This document shows, in pieces, positions 15,274 through 24,721 of a stretch of DNA of 30,617 nucleotides; position 1 is the stretch's first letter; each line of letters opens with the position of its first letter. Both the position numbers and the translations under genes were made by a program. The notes beneath the pieces were generated by a model. That model saw only the letters and a program-made list of their open reading frames with translations. It made no database searches and was not told the origin of the DNA. The stretch comes from an uncultured Prevotella sp. (GTDB lineage Bacteria; Bacteroidota; Bacteroidia; Bacteroidales; Bacteroidaceae), in assembly GCA_900553465.1 (NCBI GenBank), contig USDT01000034.1:1-30617 (forward strand), read 5' to 3'.

Positions 15274-16059
15274 TCAGTCGATTACTCCGAAGTGCTCTAA
15301 TGCCTTGGCCACGCCGTCATTGTCTATATGGTCGGTCACGTAATCGGCTGCTGCCTTCACGTCGTCGAGTGCATTACCCATGGCCACACCCGTGCCCGCA
15401 CGTTTTATTATAGGTATGTCGTTGCCGCCGTCGCCGAATGCCATTGTCTCTTCTATGGCTATGCCGGCAGCTTTGGCCACGGCTTCCAGTCCGCGACCTT
15501 TGTCGGCCTGATTGGACGTTATGTCGCAGAAGGCCGGATACCAGCGTGTGGCCGTGCATGCCTTGAGGTAGGGCATGAGCGTGTCTTCCTGCTGTTGGGT
15601 GAAGAACGGCGTTATCTGCAGCACCGGTTTCTTCAGCAGTTCTTCTATCGGCACCGACATTACGCCACGTTCTACGTCGAGTATATCGTATAGCACATGG
15701 TCTGTCTCTTCGGTGCTGTAGAGCATTGATGTGCCCTCGTTACCCATCACCAGACATCCGGCTTTTTCTTTTTTGACATACTCCAGCAGTGTGTCCACGT
15801 CGCTGCGCTCTATCGGTGTCAGTCTTACGTTTTGGTCACCTATGGTGCAGCATGCGCCGTTGGTTGTGATGTATCCGTCTATCAGGTGGCTTATGGCGCC
15901 GAGATTGTTGATGAGCGGCATGGGTCTGCCTGTGGAAATGAATATCTTTACTCCTTTCTCCTTGGCGCGTGTGAGAGCTTTCACCGTCGACTGTGGTATG
16001 GCGTGCGTGTTGAAACTCACAAGTGTGCCGTCTATATCGAAAAACAGTGCTTTTATCAT
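15274..16059 (-). CDS. Cof-type HAD-IIB sugar-phosphate phosphatase
   Basis: Cytoplasmic haloacid-dehalogenase phosphatase of the Cof/YbjI-YidA class, 261 residues. The HAD motifs are complete: motif I DIDGT with Asp8 (nucleophile) and Asp10, motif II STGRP (42-46), motif III lysine in QADKGRG (Lys187) and motif IV GDGGND (209-214). The type IIB cap lies between about residues 83 and 185. The family acts on small phosphorylated metabolites, usually sugar phosphates or FMN/PLP; the substrate here cannot be read. It has its own promoter box 36 nt upstream and is separated from pepT by 738 nt. Confidence 0.93.
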   Translation of the reverse strand: MIKALFFDIDGTLVSFNTHAIPQSTVKALTRAKEKGVKIFISTGRPMPLINNLGAISHLIDGYITTNGACCTIGDQNVRLTPIERSDVDTLLEYVKKEKAGCLVMGNEGTSMLYSTEETDHVLYDILDVERGVMSVPIEELLKKPVLQITPFFTQQQEDTLMPYLKACTATRWYPAFCDITSNQADKGRGLEAVAKAAGIAIEETMAFGDGGNDIPIIKRAGTGVAMGNALDDVKAAADYVTDHIDNDGVAKALEHFGVID

Positions 16060-16094
16060 GACTTTATATGTTGTTGTGTATCATTAAGCGGATG

Positions 16095-16102
16095 CAAAAT
16101 TA
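16095..16102 (-). promoter_or_regulatory. -7 promoter element for the HAD phosphatase
   Basis: The minus strand reads TAATTTTG (TAnnTTTG), 36 nt upstream of the ATG at 16059. It is part of a divergent promoter region with the helicase gene. Confidence 0.5.
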
Positions 16103-16181
16103 CTTATTTTCCGTGGCACGGCCGAGAGTGGCGCGTTATTTTTTGTTAGCGTGGCATTGACGTGCTTTCAGCTATTTTGCG

Positions 16182-16189
16182 TAACTTTG
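16182..16189 (+). promoter_or_regulatory. -7 promoter element for the PIF1-like helicase
   Basis: TAACTTTG fits TAnnTTTG and lies 27 nt upstream of the ATG. A TTG at 16157-16159, 22 nt before the box, is a weak -33 candidate. Confidence 0.5.
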
Positions 16190-16216
16190 CGTCTGTCTTA
16201 AAAAACACCGCACATC

Positions 16217-18406
16217 ATGAACGAGGAAGCACAGCTGGCGTGGCAGATTATCGAAACCACCGACACAAGTCTTTTTCTCACCGGTAGGGCCGGAACGGGA
16301 AAGACAACCTTTCTGCGCAATCTGAAGGAGCGCACGTCGAAGTGTGCCGTCGTGGTGGCGCCCACGGGCATAGCTGCTCTCAATGCCGGCGGTGTGACGA
16401 TGCACTCATTTTTCCAGCTGCCTTTCGCGCCTTACGTACCCGGTACCAAGTTCGGCTCGCAGGGTTCGCAGGTGCGCATGAGCAAGGAGAAGAAGAGAGT
16501 GATATGTGCCATCGACCTGCTCGTGATAGACGAGATAAGTATGGTGCGTGCCGATGTGCTCGATTCGGTAGACTATGTGTTGCGTCTCTGCCGGCGCAAC
16601 AGCAGGCTGTTCGGCGGTGTTCAGCTGCTCATGATAGGCGATCTCGGACAGCTTGCGCCTGTAGTTAAGGACGAGGAGTGGCAGATTCTGCGGCAGTATT
16701 ATCCCACACCATATTTCTTCAGCAGCAGTGCTCTGGCCAGAACAGAGTATGCTGTGGTGGAACTGAACAAGGTGTACAGGCAGGCTGATCCGCAGTTTGT
16801 CGAACTGCTCAACCGTGTGCGCGACAACATGGCCGACCAGAGCGTGCTCAATACACTCAACAGCCGCTACATTCCCGGTTTCAAGGCCGACGCCGTGGAG
16901 GGCTGCATACGTCTGACCACACACAACGCACAGGCTCAACGTGTGAACAGTGCAAGGCTCGATGCCCTGCCGGGAAAGGCATACACTTATGAGGCTGAGA
17001 TAACAGGTCACTTCCCAGATTATATGTATCCGGCCGATGAACGCCTTACGCTCAAGGAGGATGCGCAGGTGATGTTCGTGAAGAACGACTCGTCACCAGA
17101 GAAACGCTACTACAACGGCATGATAGGCACAGTGTGTTCGATAGGCAGCCGAGGTTTCAGAGTCAGGCCGAAGGATGGTGGTGACGAGATAGAGGTGGAG
17201 CCGGAGACATGGGAGAACACTCGCTACGAACTCAATGAGGAGACGAAGGAGATAACGGAAGTGGTTGACGGAGAGTTCCGTCAGTTTCCTGTCAAGACTG
17301 CGTGGGCCATCACCATACACAAGAGTCAGGGCCTGACGTTCGACCATGCTGTGATAGATGCTTCCATGTCTTTTGCCCACGGGCAGACTTATGTGGCACT
17401 CAGTCGTTGCCGTACGCTCGAGGGCATGGTGCTGAGTGCTCCACTCACACGCTCGGCCATCATACGCGACGGGGCTGTGGATGGATTTGTGAGCGATGCG
17501 CGCCGCCATATTCCCGACGGCAGTATGCTGGCCGGGATGCAGCGCCGTTACTTTGTGGCGATGCTTGACGAGCTGTTCGACTTTTCGGGCATTACCGAAC
17601 CGTTCTACTCAATGATGCGCGTCATGACCGAACACATGTCGCGTCGCTATTCGCGAACGACCACAGAGTTCAAGGCACGCAATGCCCGGCTTGTGTCGGA
17701 AGTGACGTCTGTGGCCGATAAGTTCCATCAGCAGTACGGCCGTATGGTTGTGGCCGCTGCCGATTATGCCACCGATGCGGCATTGGCCGAGAGAATTAAC
17801 AAGGGTGCTTCGTATTTTCTGAAACAGTTGTCGGATGTTGATATGTTTGTGAAAAAGCTCGACATAACAACCGAAAACAAGGAGCTGTCGCGACGTGTGG
17901 ACGAATACATATCTATGTTGAAGACATCGTTGGCTGACAAACTTCATCTGCTTAGATTCGTTATAGACAATGGTTTTGAGGCCAACAAGTACATGCGTGA
18001 GAAGACAAAGATAGCAGTGGAAGGTGTAGAGGACGACAACCGTAAGGGAGGACAGGCTGCGGGACGCAAGAGCCGGCGCCGTAAGACTCAGGCAGGGATG
18101 GCCGGCGATGAGACAGAACCTGACGCATCAGCAGCTTCAAACGCTACGGCCGACGGACAGAAACGCCGGAAAGGCAACGCCAAAGTGCTTGAGGCTCTCA
18201 TGGCCTGGCGCAGGGATAAGGCACTGCAGACAAAGATGCCGGCCTTCTGCATAATGAAGACTGAGTCGCTGGAAGCCATCGCCGACACTATGCCGAAGTC
18301 ATCCGACGAACTGGTGGGGCTGTCGTCGATAGGTCAGAGAAGAGCAGAGAAATACGGAAAGGAAATAATTGATATTGTGGATTCACTGCGAGGTGCGGAT
18401 GATTGA
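16217..18406 (+). CDS. PIF1-like DNA helicase with C-terminal HRDC domain
   Basis: Superfamily 1B helicase (RecD/Pif1 group), 729 residues, acting on DNA in the cytoplasm. Walker A is GRAGTGKTT (23-31), motif Ia APTGIAALNAGG (48-59), Walker B IDEIS (104-108) and motif III GDLGQLAPV. A UvrD_C_2-like segment carries AWAITIHKSQGLTFDHAVID and TYVALSRCRTLEG (motifs V and VI, about residues 375-415). A helical middle follows, then a Lys/Arg and Ala-rich linker (about 632-665) and an HRDC-like domain (about 670-725; MPKSSDELVGLSSIGQRRAEKYG). HRDC domains bind DNA and are usual on RecQ helicases and RNase D; this PIF1-plus-HRDC architecture is frequent in Bacteroidetes as far as I recall. Likely roles are repair, fork restart or G-quadruplex removal. 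Confidence 0.9.
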   Translation: MNEEAQLAWQIIETTDTSLFLTGRAGTGKTTFLRNLKERTSKCAVVVAPTGIAALNAGGVTMHSFFQLPFAPYVPGTKFGSQGSQVRMSKEKKRVICAIDLLVIDEISMVRADVLDSVDYVLRLCRRNSRLFGGVQLLMIGDLGQLAPVVKDEEWQILRQYYPTPYFFSSSALARTEYAVVELNKVYRQADPQFVELLNRVRDNMADQSVLNTLNSRYIPGFKADAVEGCIRLTTHNAQAQRVNSARLDALPGKAYTYEAEITGHFPDYMYPADERLTLKEDAQVMFVKNDSSPEKRYYNGMIGTVCSIGSRGFRVRPKDGGDEIEVEPETWENTRYELNEETKEITEVVDGEFRQFPVKTAWAITIHKSQGLTFDHAVIDASMSFAHGQTYVALSRCRTLEGMVLSAPLTRSAIIRDGAVDGFVSDARRHIPDGSMLAGMQRRYFVAMLDELFDFSGITEPFYSMMRVMTEHMSRRYSRTTTEFKARNARLVSEVTSVADKFHQQYGRMVVAAADYATDAALAERINKGASYFLKQLSDVDMFVKKLDITTENKELSRRVDEYISMLKTSLADKLHLLRFVIDNGFEANKYMREKTKIAVEGVEDDNRKGGQAAGRKSRRRKTQAGMAGDETEPDASAASNATADGQKRRKGNAKVLEALMAWRRDKALQTKMPAFCIMKTESLEAIADTMPKSSDELVGLSSIGQRRAEKYGKEIIDIVDSLRGADD

Positions 18407-18692
18407 AGCTCTGCCGACAATGAAAAATAAAATGTGTGTTTGGTGGTGTATGCTTTCTCACTAACTTATTTATGTTGTTAGGACATGAGCATATGAACAA
18501 AGTACATATGCATAATCTTGCGTATCTCAATTAATACATAATTTTTTGATACTTCCTTAAACAACCCTCATATCATGTAATGCATGATTCTGCGTTTTTA
18601 TTTAGACTGGATGTCATTGTAAACATAGATGTTCAGTTGTTCAGGGGATGTTAGCATTATGTTGTGATTATTTACAGAACGGATATAAAAAT
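18407..18692. other. Intergenic stretch downstream of the helicase
   Basis: AT-rich and without a gene. The only structure seen is a 6-bp hairpin ATCATG/CATGAT (18572-18588) followed after 7 nt by TTTTTATTT, a weak terminator candidate for the helicase transcript. Confidence 0.4.
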
Positions 18693-18720
18693 AAGAGGTA
18701 AATCATGTGATTCACCTCTT
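18693..18720 (-). terminator. Terminator of the tRNA-Arg gene
   Basis: On the minus strand, AAGAGGTGAATCA pairs with its complement with one mismatch (up to 13 positions) and is followed by TATTTTTAT. It begins 10 nt after the tRNA 3' end. Confidence 0.8.
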
Positions 18721-18730
18721 TTCTATTATG

Positions 18731-18804
18731 TGATCCCGTTGGGATTCAAACCCAAGACCTTCAGAACCGGAATCTGACGCTCTATTCAGCTAAGCTACGG
18801 GACC
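18731..18804 (-). tRNA. tRNA-Arg (anticodon CCG)
   Basis: The minus strand gives a complete cloverleaf of 74 nt. The acceptor stem pairs GGTCCCG with CGGGATC (one G-T pair), with discriminator A at 18731. The D arm contains AGCTGAATAGAGC. The anticodon stem is TCAGA/TCTGA with loop TTCCGGT, so the anticodon CCG occupies 18768-18770 and reads codon CGG. The T arm is TTGGG-TTTGAAT-CCCAA. CCA is not encoded and must be added by CCA transferase. A consensus promoter and a terminator flank it, so it is a single-gene unit. Confidence 0.97.
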
Positions 18805-18820
18805 TCCATTTTGATTGCTG

Positions 18821-18852
18821 CAAATTTATATAAAAAAAATGATACGCACAAA
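18821..18852 (-). promoter_or_regulatory. Consensus promoter of tRNA-Arg
   Basis: On the minus strand TTTG (18852-18849), a 20-nt spacer and TAAATTTG (18828-18821) match the Bacteroidetes primary sigma consensus exactly. Transcription would begin about 10 nt before the mature tRNA. Confidence 0.85.
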
Positions 18853-19081
18853 TAATACCCTGTTTTTGTTGGACGGCATAGATTATGCTGAGCTGTGTCT
18901 GAAATGCTGTTACGGCATGGCCGTTTTGTGAAGCATGGAGGATTGTGAGACTTGTGCAGCATGTGCGAGGGGACATATGTGCGGCATGATATTGTCGCAT
19001 ACTGATACTTAAAGGTTGGTGTTGTGTCTTTTTGTAAATTATTTTCTGTTATTTTCTTTCCATTTTTCAATTATTATTATT

Positions 19082-19089
19082 TATCTTTG
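19082..19089 (+). promoter_or_regulatory. -7 promoter element for asnA
   Basis: TATCTTTG fits TAnnTTTG, 28 nt upstream of the ATG. TTTC at 19057-19060, 21 nt before it, is an imperfect -33 element. Confidence 0.55.
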
Positions 19090-19117
19090 CAACCATTAAT
19101 GTTAAAAACGACAATAT

Positions 19118-20155
19118 ATGAGCAAATTGATAAAACCTGAGGGATATAAGGCACTGCTCGACATGAAACGCACGGAGCAAGGAATAAAACTTATAAAGGA
19201 CTTTTTCCAAGAGAATCTTTCCACAGAGCTTCGTCTCAGTCGTGTCACTGCGCCGCTCTTTGTCCTGAAGGGTCTCGGAATAAACGACGACCTGAACGGG
19301 GTGGAACGCCCTGTGACTTTTCATATAAAAGACCTGGCTGAGGCCGAGGCCGAGGTGGTTCATTCGCTGGCAAAGTGGAAACGTCTCACTCTGGCCGAAT
19401 ATGGCATAGAGCCGGGATATGGTGTTTACACCGACATGAACGCCATACGTGCCGACGAAGAATTGGACAACCTTCATTCGCTGTATGTGGACCAGTGGGA
19501 CTGGGAGGCTGTGATAACCGCAGAACAGCGCAATGTGGATTTTCTGAAAAATGTGGTGGAGCGCATATATTCAGCCATACGTCGCACGGAGTATCTTACG
19601 TGTGAGACTTATCCGGAACTGAAACCTTTCCTGCCGGAGAAAATACACTTCATACACAGTGAGGATCTGCTGGAGATGTATCCGGACTTGTCGCCGAAGG
19701 AACGCGAGGACGAGATATGCAGAAAGTATGGTGCGGTGTTCCTCATAGGCATTGGCGGAAAACTGTCTAACGGCGAGAAGCACGACGGACGTGCGCCCGA
19801 CTACGACGACTGGTCAACGCCGACGGACGACAGAAGGGCAGGACTGAATGGCGATATACTGATATGGTATCCGTTGCTCGGACGTTCGTTTGAACTGTCG
19901 TCAATGGGAATAAGAGTGGACAAGGAGGCTTTGCTCCGCCAGCTTGCGCTCGAGGGCAAGGAAGACAGGACACAGCTGTACTTCCACCGTCAGCTGCTTG
20001 ACGGAAAGTTGCCGCTGAGTATTGGTGGTGGTATAGGACAGAGCCGTCTGTGCATGCTGCTGTTGCATAAGGCACACATAGGAGAGATACAGGCAAGTAT
20101 CTGGCCGGAGGATATGCGCAGAGAATGTCGTGAGGCGGGGATGCCGCTCATTTAG
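19118..20155 (+). CDS. asnA: Aspartate-ammonia ligase (asparagine synthetase A)
   Basis: Makes asparagine from aspartate, ammonia and ATP through an aspartyl-AMP intermediate; cytoplasmic homodimer with a class II aminoacyl-tRNA synthetase fold. The product has 345 residues, the expected length. Diagnostic segments: VTAPLFV near residue 45, GYGVYTDMNAIRADEELDNLHS, YVDQWDWE (aspartate site), LIGIGGKL, HDGRAPDYDDW, and the motif-3-like GGGIGQSRLCMLLL near the end. The ATG at 19118 lies after a promoter box and gives the family N-terminus. It is followed by a terminator shared with dnaX. Identification is secure. Confidence 0.97.
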   Translation: MSKLIKPEGYKALLDMKRTEQGIKLIKDFFQENLSTELRLSRVTAPLFVLKGLGINDDLNGVERPVTFHIKDLAEAEAEVVHSLAKWKRLTLAEYGIEPGYGVYTDMNAIRADEELDNLHSLYVDQWDWEAVITAEQRNVDFLKNVVERIYSAIRRTEYLTCETYPELKPFLPEKIHFIHSEDLLEMYPDLSPKEREDEICRKYGAVFLIGIGGKLSNGEKHDGRAPDYDDWSTPTDDRRAGLNGDILIWYPLLGRSFELSSMGIRVDKEALLRQLALEGKEDRTQLYFHRQLLDGKLPLSIGGGIGQSRLCMLLLHKAHIGEIQASIWPEDMRRECREAGMPLI

Positions 20156-20209
20156 CGGAAAATGGAATGCAGGACGGAGCGTCCGTCCGGTGTGTATGAT
20201 ATGAAAAAT

Positions 20210-20247
20210 GAAGCAGGACCGTGCGTGTAGAGCGCCGGTCCTGCTTC
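20210..20247. terminator. Strong terminator between convergent asnA and dnaX
   Basis: A 12-bp stem pairs GAAGCAGGACCG (20210-20221) with CGGTCCTGCTTC (20236-20247), followed by GTTTTATT on the plus strand and preceded by AAAAAT-type sequence for the minus strand. A second small hairpin, GGACG/CGTCC, lies at about 20171-20184. Confidence 0.9.
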
Positions 20248-20269
20248 GTTTTATTGTGTGAACGGTGGT

Positions 20270-22039
<1,770 letters not shown>

Positions 22040-22106
22040 ACGGTTCGTGAAAATATTTTGTTTGTTTTTGTATGTCGGATTTTTACTCTCTGTCGATTAT
22101 TACATG

Positions 22107-22138
22107 CAAAGATAGTGAAAGGTGAGCGCAATAGCAAA
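22107..22138 (-). promoter_or_regulatory. Consensus promoter of dnaX
   Basis: On the minus strand TTTG (22138-22135), a 20-nt spacer and TATCTTTG (22114-22107) match the Bacteroidetes consensus exactly, giving a leader of about 60 nt. It lies in the first unit of the 88-bp tandem repeat. Confidence 0.85.
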
Positions 22139-22313
22139 TGAAAAAACATGGTTTTTTCTGAATTTGATATTGCCGAACCGCCTCCTGTCTTATCCAAAGA
22201 CAGTGAAAGGTGAGCGCAACAGTAAACGAAAAAACATGTTTTTTTCTAAATTTGATATTGCCGAACCGCCTCCTGTCTTATCCAAAGACAGTGAAAGGTG
22301 AGTGCAAGAGCAG
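22107..22313. repeat. 88-bp tandem repeat, two full units and a partial third
   Basis: The start CAAAGAYAGTGAAAGGTGAG recurs at 22107, 22195 and 22283, an exact 88-bp spacing. The two full units differ at only a few positions; both contain an A/T-rich inverted repeat (GAAAAAAC...GTTTTTTC in unit 1) and TTTGATATTGCCGAACCGCC. The third unit breaks off after about 30 bp. Only unit 1 has the TA needed for a -7 box (TATCTTTG); units 2 and 3 read TGTCTTTG. Confidence 0.95.
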
Positions 22314-22426
22314 ATCATCTTATTCCGAATAAGCGTTGTCGCAAGGCTGCTGACAGGAGAACTGTCAAGGCTCGTCCCACGCCATGATTTTTCGTCTGAG
22401 TTTTCTGTTCTACCCCAAAAAATTAG

Positions 22427-22468
22427 CGAGTATTGGCGTGCCGACTCACCTTCGGACGCAAATACACG
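22427..22468 (-). terminator. Terminal hairpin of repeat B
   Basis: The minus strand has CGTGTATTTGC pairing with GCCAATACTCG (two mismatches of 11) around CCGA/TCGG, followed by CTAATTTTTT (T-run opposite 22417-22422). This is the counterpart of the hairpin at 10632-10682. Confidence 0.5.
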
Positions 22469-22546
22469 AAAAATAAGAATATTGTGTAAGTTGCTGAATA
22501 TCAATAACTTATATATAATAACCATTTTCCTGTACTGCAATAAGTA

Positions 22547-22635
22547 CTGTTTTAGCACGTGATATTGCCCATTTCAGGGCATGAAACGCGCAATATTGCA
22601 CCCTAAAACAGGCGAAACCACAGGCTCAAATGGGC
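22547..22635 (-). ncRNA. Putative structured RNA core of repeat B
   Basis: Arms 22591-22611 and 22547-22567 form a 21-position stem with three mismatches and a 23-nt loop. The loop strand at 22567-22574 is complementary to 22628-22635 (GCCCATTT with AAATGGGC on the minus strand). Loop length, the G-G mismatch at stem position 10 and the loop motif TTTCATGCCC are the same as in copy A. Confidence 0.5.
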
Positions 22636-22844
22636 ATAATCGGAATGGCAGGTGCATCATTCCGCACTGCACTGCTGGGTATATGATAATGTGGTACGGA
22701 CTGATATGGCCTTTGTAATGTCTGATTTAACATTCGTTCACATCTCTTTTGCGATTTTATTTTGTCAAAAAAAAGTCAAGAAAATCCGTAAGTCCGTCGT
22801 CTGAGTTTTCATAAAAAACATTGATATTAGGTGTAAGTAAAAAC

Positions 22845-22988
22845 ATGGAAAATGTGTGCTGTGTTTGCGGTGCAGATTTTACGGTTGGGCAACATGAATT
22901 CTTTATTGCGTGGAGACATACCGGTCATGCATCATATCATCCGCCTTGGCGGGAAGTTTTGCGCTATTCTGTGATGTTTCATGAATAA
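22845..22988 (+). CDS. 47-residue hypothetical ORF with CxxC-like Cys cluster
   Basis: The ATG at 22845 opens a 47-codon frame beginning MENVCCVCGADF and ending LRYSVMFHE. It has three cysteines (CCVC), five histidines and three tryptophans, which could fit a tiny zinc-binding protein or be chance. It starts just outside the end of repeat B. No promoter box is seen and it is too short for codon statistics, so it may not be translated. Confidence 0.25.
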   Translation: MENVCCVCGADFTVGQHEFFIAWRHTGHASYHPPWREVLRYSVMFHE

Positions 22989-23032
22989 AAATCTCTCCCC
23001 GCTGAATTTCTTGAGAGCTCGAACTTATAAAA

Positions 23033-23075
23033 CAAATGGTGAAAGAGGAGTGCAGCAGGAAATGAAGAAACACGG
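23033..23075. repeat. Diverged partial copy of the 88-bp repeat unit
   Basis: The segment CAAATGGTGAAAG...GAAATGAAGAAACACGG aligns with the first half of the 88-bp unit at roughly 70% by eye. The rest of the unit is replaced by a GC-rich hairpin, CCGGCA/TGCCGG (23081-23100). Confidence 0.5.
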
Positions 23076-23163
23076 TTTGTCCGGCACCGGATGCTGCCGG
23101 ACGGTATCTGTGTTATGCGGAATATGTGTATGAGACTGTGGAAAACGGGTATGCGCTCTGTTC

Positions 23164-24528
23164 TTACGGCTGCGCTGTATCCGTCTTGTTGCTGTCGGCA
23201 GCCATCCTTTCAAGTGCCTCGAAATCTATTTCCGGCGGATTGTCATCGGATGTTTCTATTGTGAAACGGCTGCCGTATCCGGTGCTCTCGTTGAAGAAAC
23301 CGCAATTCTGTAGCATGAAAGCGTTGTCGCATACTCCGCCTTTCTTGTCGGTGCGCAAGCCGGACTGGCCTGTACCGTCGCATGTGAACGTGGCGTTTTC
23401 TATTCTGTGCCAGTTGCCCTGTCTGTCGCGTGTCCACTGGTTTCTGAACATAACCTTTCTTGTGAAAATGCTTGTTTCCGGGACGAAGCACTCGAGAAAG
23501 GAGTGGGCTCCTTTATAATATGTGTCTGTGGCAGGGCGCAGCATACGTGACAGAAGATGCCATTTGCCGTATTCGTCGCCGAAGTATCCGGTGTATATTG
23601 TGTTGCCGTTGTTGTCGGGTTGCACCTTTACGAGTGTGCGGTATGTCTTGCCGGCTTTCCAGGGATAGTGCATGAAGCTCTGTTTGCCGGAGCCTTCGTT
23701 GCCGAAGTTCTGCGCAGTCACGCCGTCGCCTTTGCTGAGAACCTTCACATGAAGTGAGTCGGGGATGGCGTCGGGATTGTCTGTTGAGTAAGGGCTCCAT
23801 ACGGAAAAGAGCACCATGTTGGCGTTGTTGCCCTTGTCGTCTTTGATAGACTGTATGCCCATGTAGCCTTCGCCGAATCCTGTTGTCATGAAATATGTGC
23901 CATGTATGTCGTTTCCTTTCGGAACAACTACCTCGTTGTAGAAATACTCTATGTCTTCATTCGGCATTTCATATATCATGTGTACCGACGGTCCTCTGCG
24001 TGCCCAATAGCATTCGCCGGTCTTTTCTTCCGGCACAAAATGGTTTTCGCCGGCAACGGCATCGCCGCTTGCGGTGAATTCCGATATGTTTCCGAAGGTT
24101 TCGCCTGAACGCTCTATGCCCTGGATATTTATCTTCACATATCCCGCAACGTCCGAGCGGAATGTACCGACTGTGTAATACTGTTCTTTTCCTCCGGCAA
24201 TTTCCACCTTGTATTTCTTTCTTCCTGACGAGAAGCGCAGCGTGGAACAGTTGTTCGCCTTGCCGGCTGTGGCTTTGACAGAAAGCGTGAAGTCGCCGGC
24301 CTGGCCGGTTTTGAAGTAGAGGCTTATTGTCGTCTTGCTGTCATTCCATTCGGCTATTCTGCCGTCGTAGGTGTTGATGGTCTTTGCCGCTCCGGCCGTG
24401 AAGTTCCTGTCGTTGCATGCTGTAACGTAGGTGTTGCCCTGCTGTGGAATTGTTATTCTCGGTGTGCTTTGGGCGTATATACATGTTGTGAGAAACAGGG
24501 AAAAGAGTGTTGCGCAGTATTTTTTCAT
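23164..24528 (-). CDS. Secreted DUF5077/DUF3472-domain protein
   Basis: Exported protein of unknown biochemical role, 454 residues, with signal peptide MKKYCATLFSLFLTTCIYAQ (cleavage near 20). Residues about 25-155 fit DUF5077, a jelly-roll carbohydrate-binding-like domain (YVTACNDRNFTAGAAKTI, WNDSKTTISLYFKTGQAGDF). Residues about 165-430 fit DUF3472, with CYWARRGPSVHMIY, FMTTGFGEGYMGIQ, LFSVWSPYSTDNP and YKGAHSFLECFVPE. The pair occurs widely in gut Bacteroidetes, often near glycan-use genes, but here it stands alone with its own promoter. A surface or periplasmic role in glycan binding or breakdown is plausible but not shown. The start is supported by the signal peptide. Confidence 0.85.
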   Translation of the reverse strand: MKKYCATLFSLFLTTCIYAQSTPRITIPQQGNTYVTACNDRNFTAGAAKTINTYDGRIAEWNDSKTTISLYFKTGQAGDFTLSVKATAGKANNCSTLRFSSGRKKYKVEIAGGKEQYYTVGTFRSDVAGYVKINIQGIERSGETFGNISEFTASGDAVAGENHFVPEEKTGECYWARRGPSVHMIYEMPNEDIEYFYNEVVVPKGNDIHGTYFMTTGFGEGYMGIQSIKDDKGNNANMVLFSVWSPYSTDNPDAIPDSLHVKVLSKGDGVTAQNFGNEGSGKQSFMHYPWKAGKTYRTLVKVQPDNNGNTIYTGYFGDEYGKWHLLSRMLRPATDTYYKGAHSFLECFVPETSIFTRKVMFRNQWTRDRQGNWHRIENATFTCDGTGQSGLRTDKKGGVCDNAFMLQNCGFFNESTGYGSRFTIETSDDNPPEIDFEALERMAADSNKTDTAQP

Positions 24529-24644
24529 TCGTTTCAGGCTGTTGTTATAGGATTATGGTTGCGTGGGGTACACAGAAAGCCATTCTTTGTGAAGTGATGG
24601 CATGATATAGGTATGCCGTGTGTATCAGGCATAATCATTTTATG

Positions 24645-24652
24645 CAAAGTTA
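24645..24652 (-). promoter_or_regulatory. -7 promoter element for the DUF3472 gene
   Basis: The minus strand reads TAACTTTG (TAnnTTTG), giving a leader of about 110 nt. No clear -33 element. Divergent from the divIC promoter 45 bp away. Confidence 0.5.
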
Positions 24653-24696
24653 TGGTTTTTTTTCATCAGAACATGTCGAAAATGATTTTTTTTAGT

Positions 24697-24704
24697 TAAG
24701 TTTG
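24697..24704 (+). promoter_or_regulatory. -7 promoter element for divIC
   Basis: TAAGTTTG fits TAnnTTTG; the ATG follows 17 nt later, so the leader is only about 10-13 nt. Confidence 0.5.
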
Positions 24705-24721
24705 CATCCAAATAATCATTA

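Larger units (their letters stand above)
22385..22836 (-). repeat. Dispersed repeat, copy B (about 450 bp, inverted relative to copy A)
   Basis: Homologous to 10264-10714 on the opposite strand, with the same order of landmarks: T-run with GACAAAATAAA, GAATGTTAAATCA, GCCCATTTGAGCC, the 21-position hairpin, the CCGAAGGTGAGTCGG hairpin and GGGGTAGA. It lies upstream of the dnaX promoter, about 70 bp beyond the tandem repeat, and points toward dnaX. Codon frames are not kept between the copies, so it is not a gene remnant in any obvious sense. Confidence 0.8.

Noticed and set aside
22107..22313. CRISPR-like tandem repeat
   Set aside because: The units are 88 bp and contiguous without unique spacers, and there are only two and a third copies.
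22190..22558. 122-codon minus-strand ORF
   Set aside because: It runs across the end of repeat B and into the tandem repeat; its frame is not kept in copy A.
23081..23100. CCGGCA/TGCCGG hairpin as terminator of the DUF3472 gene
   Set aside because: It has no T-run on the minus strand and lies next to a decayed repeat, so it is recorded only as part of that repeat.
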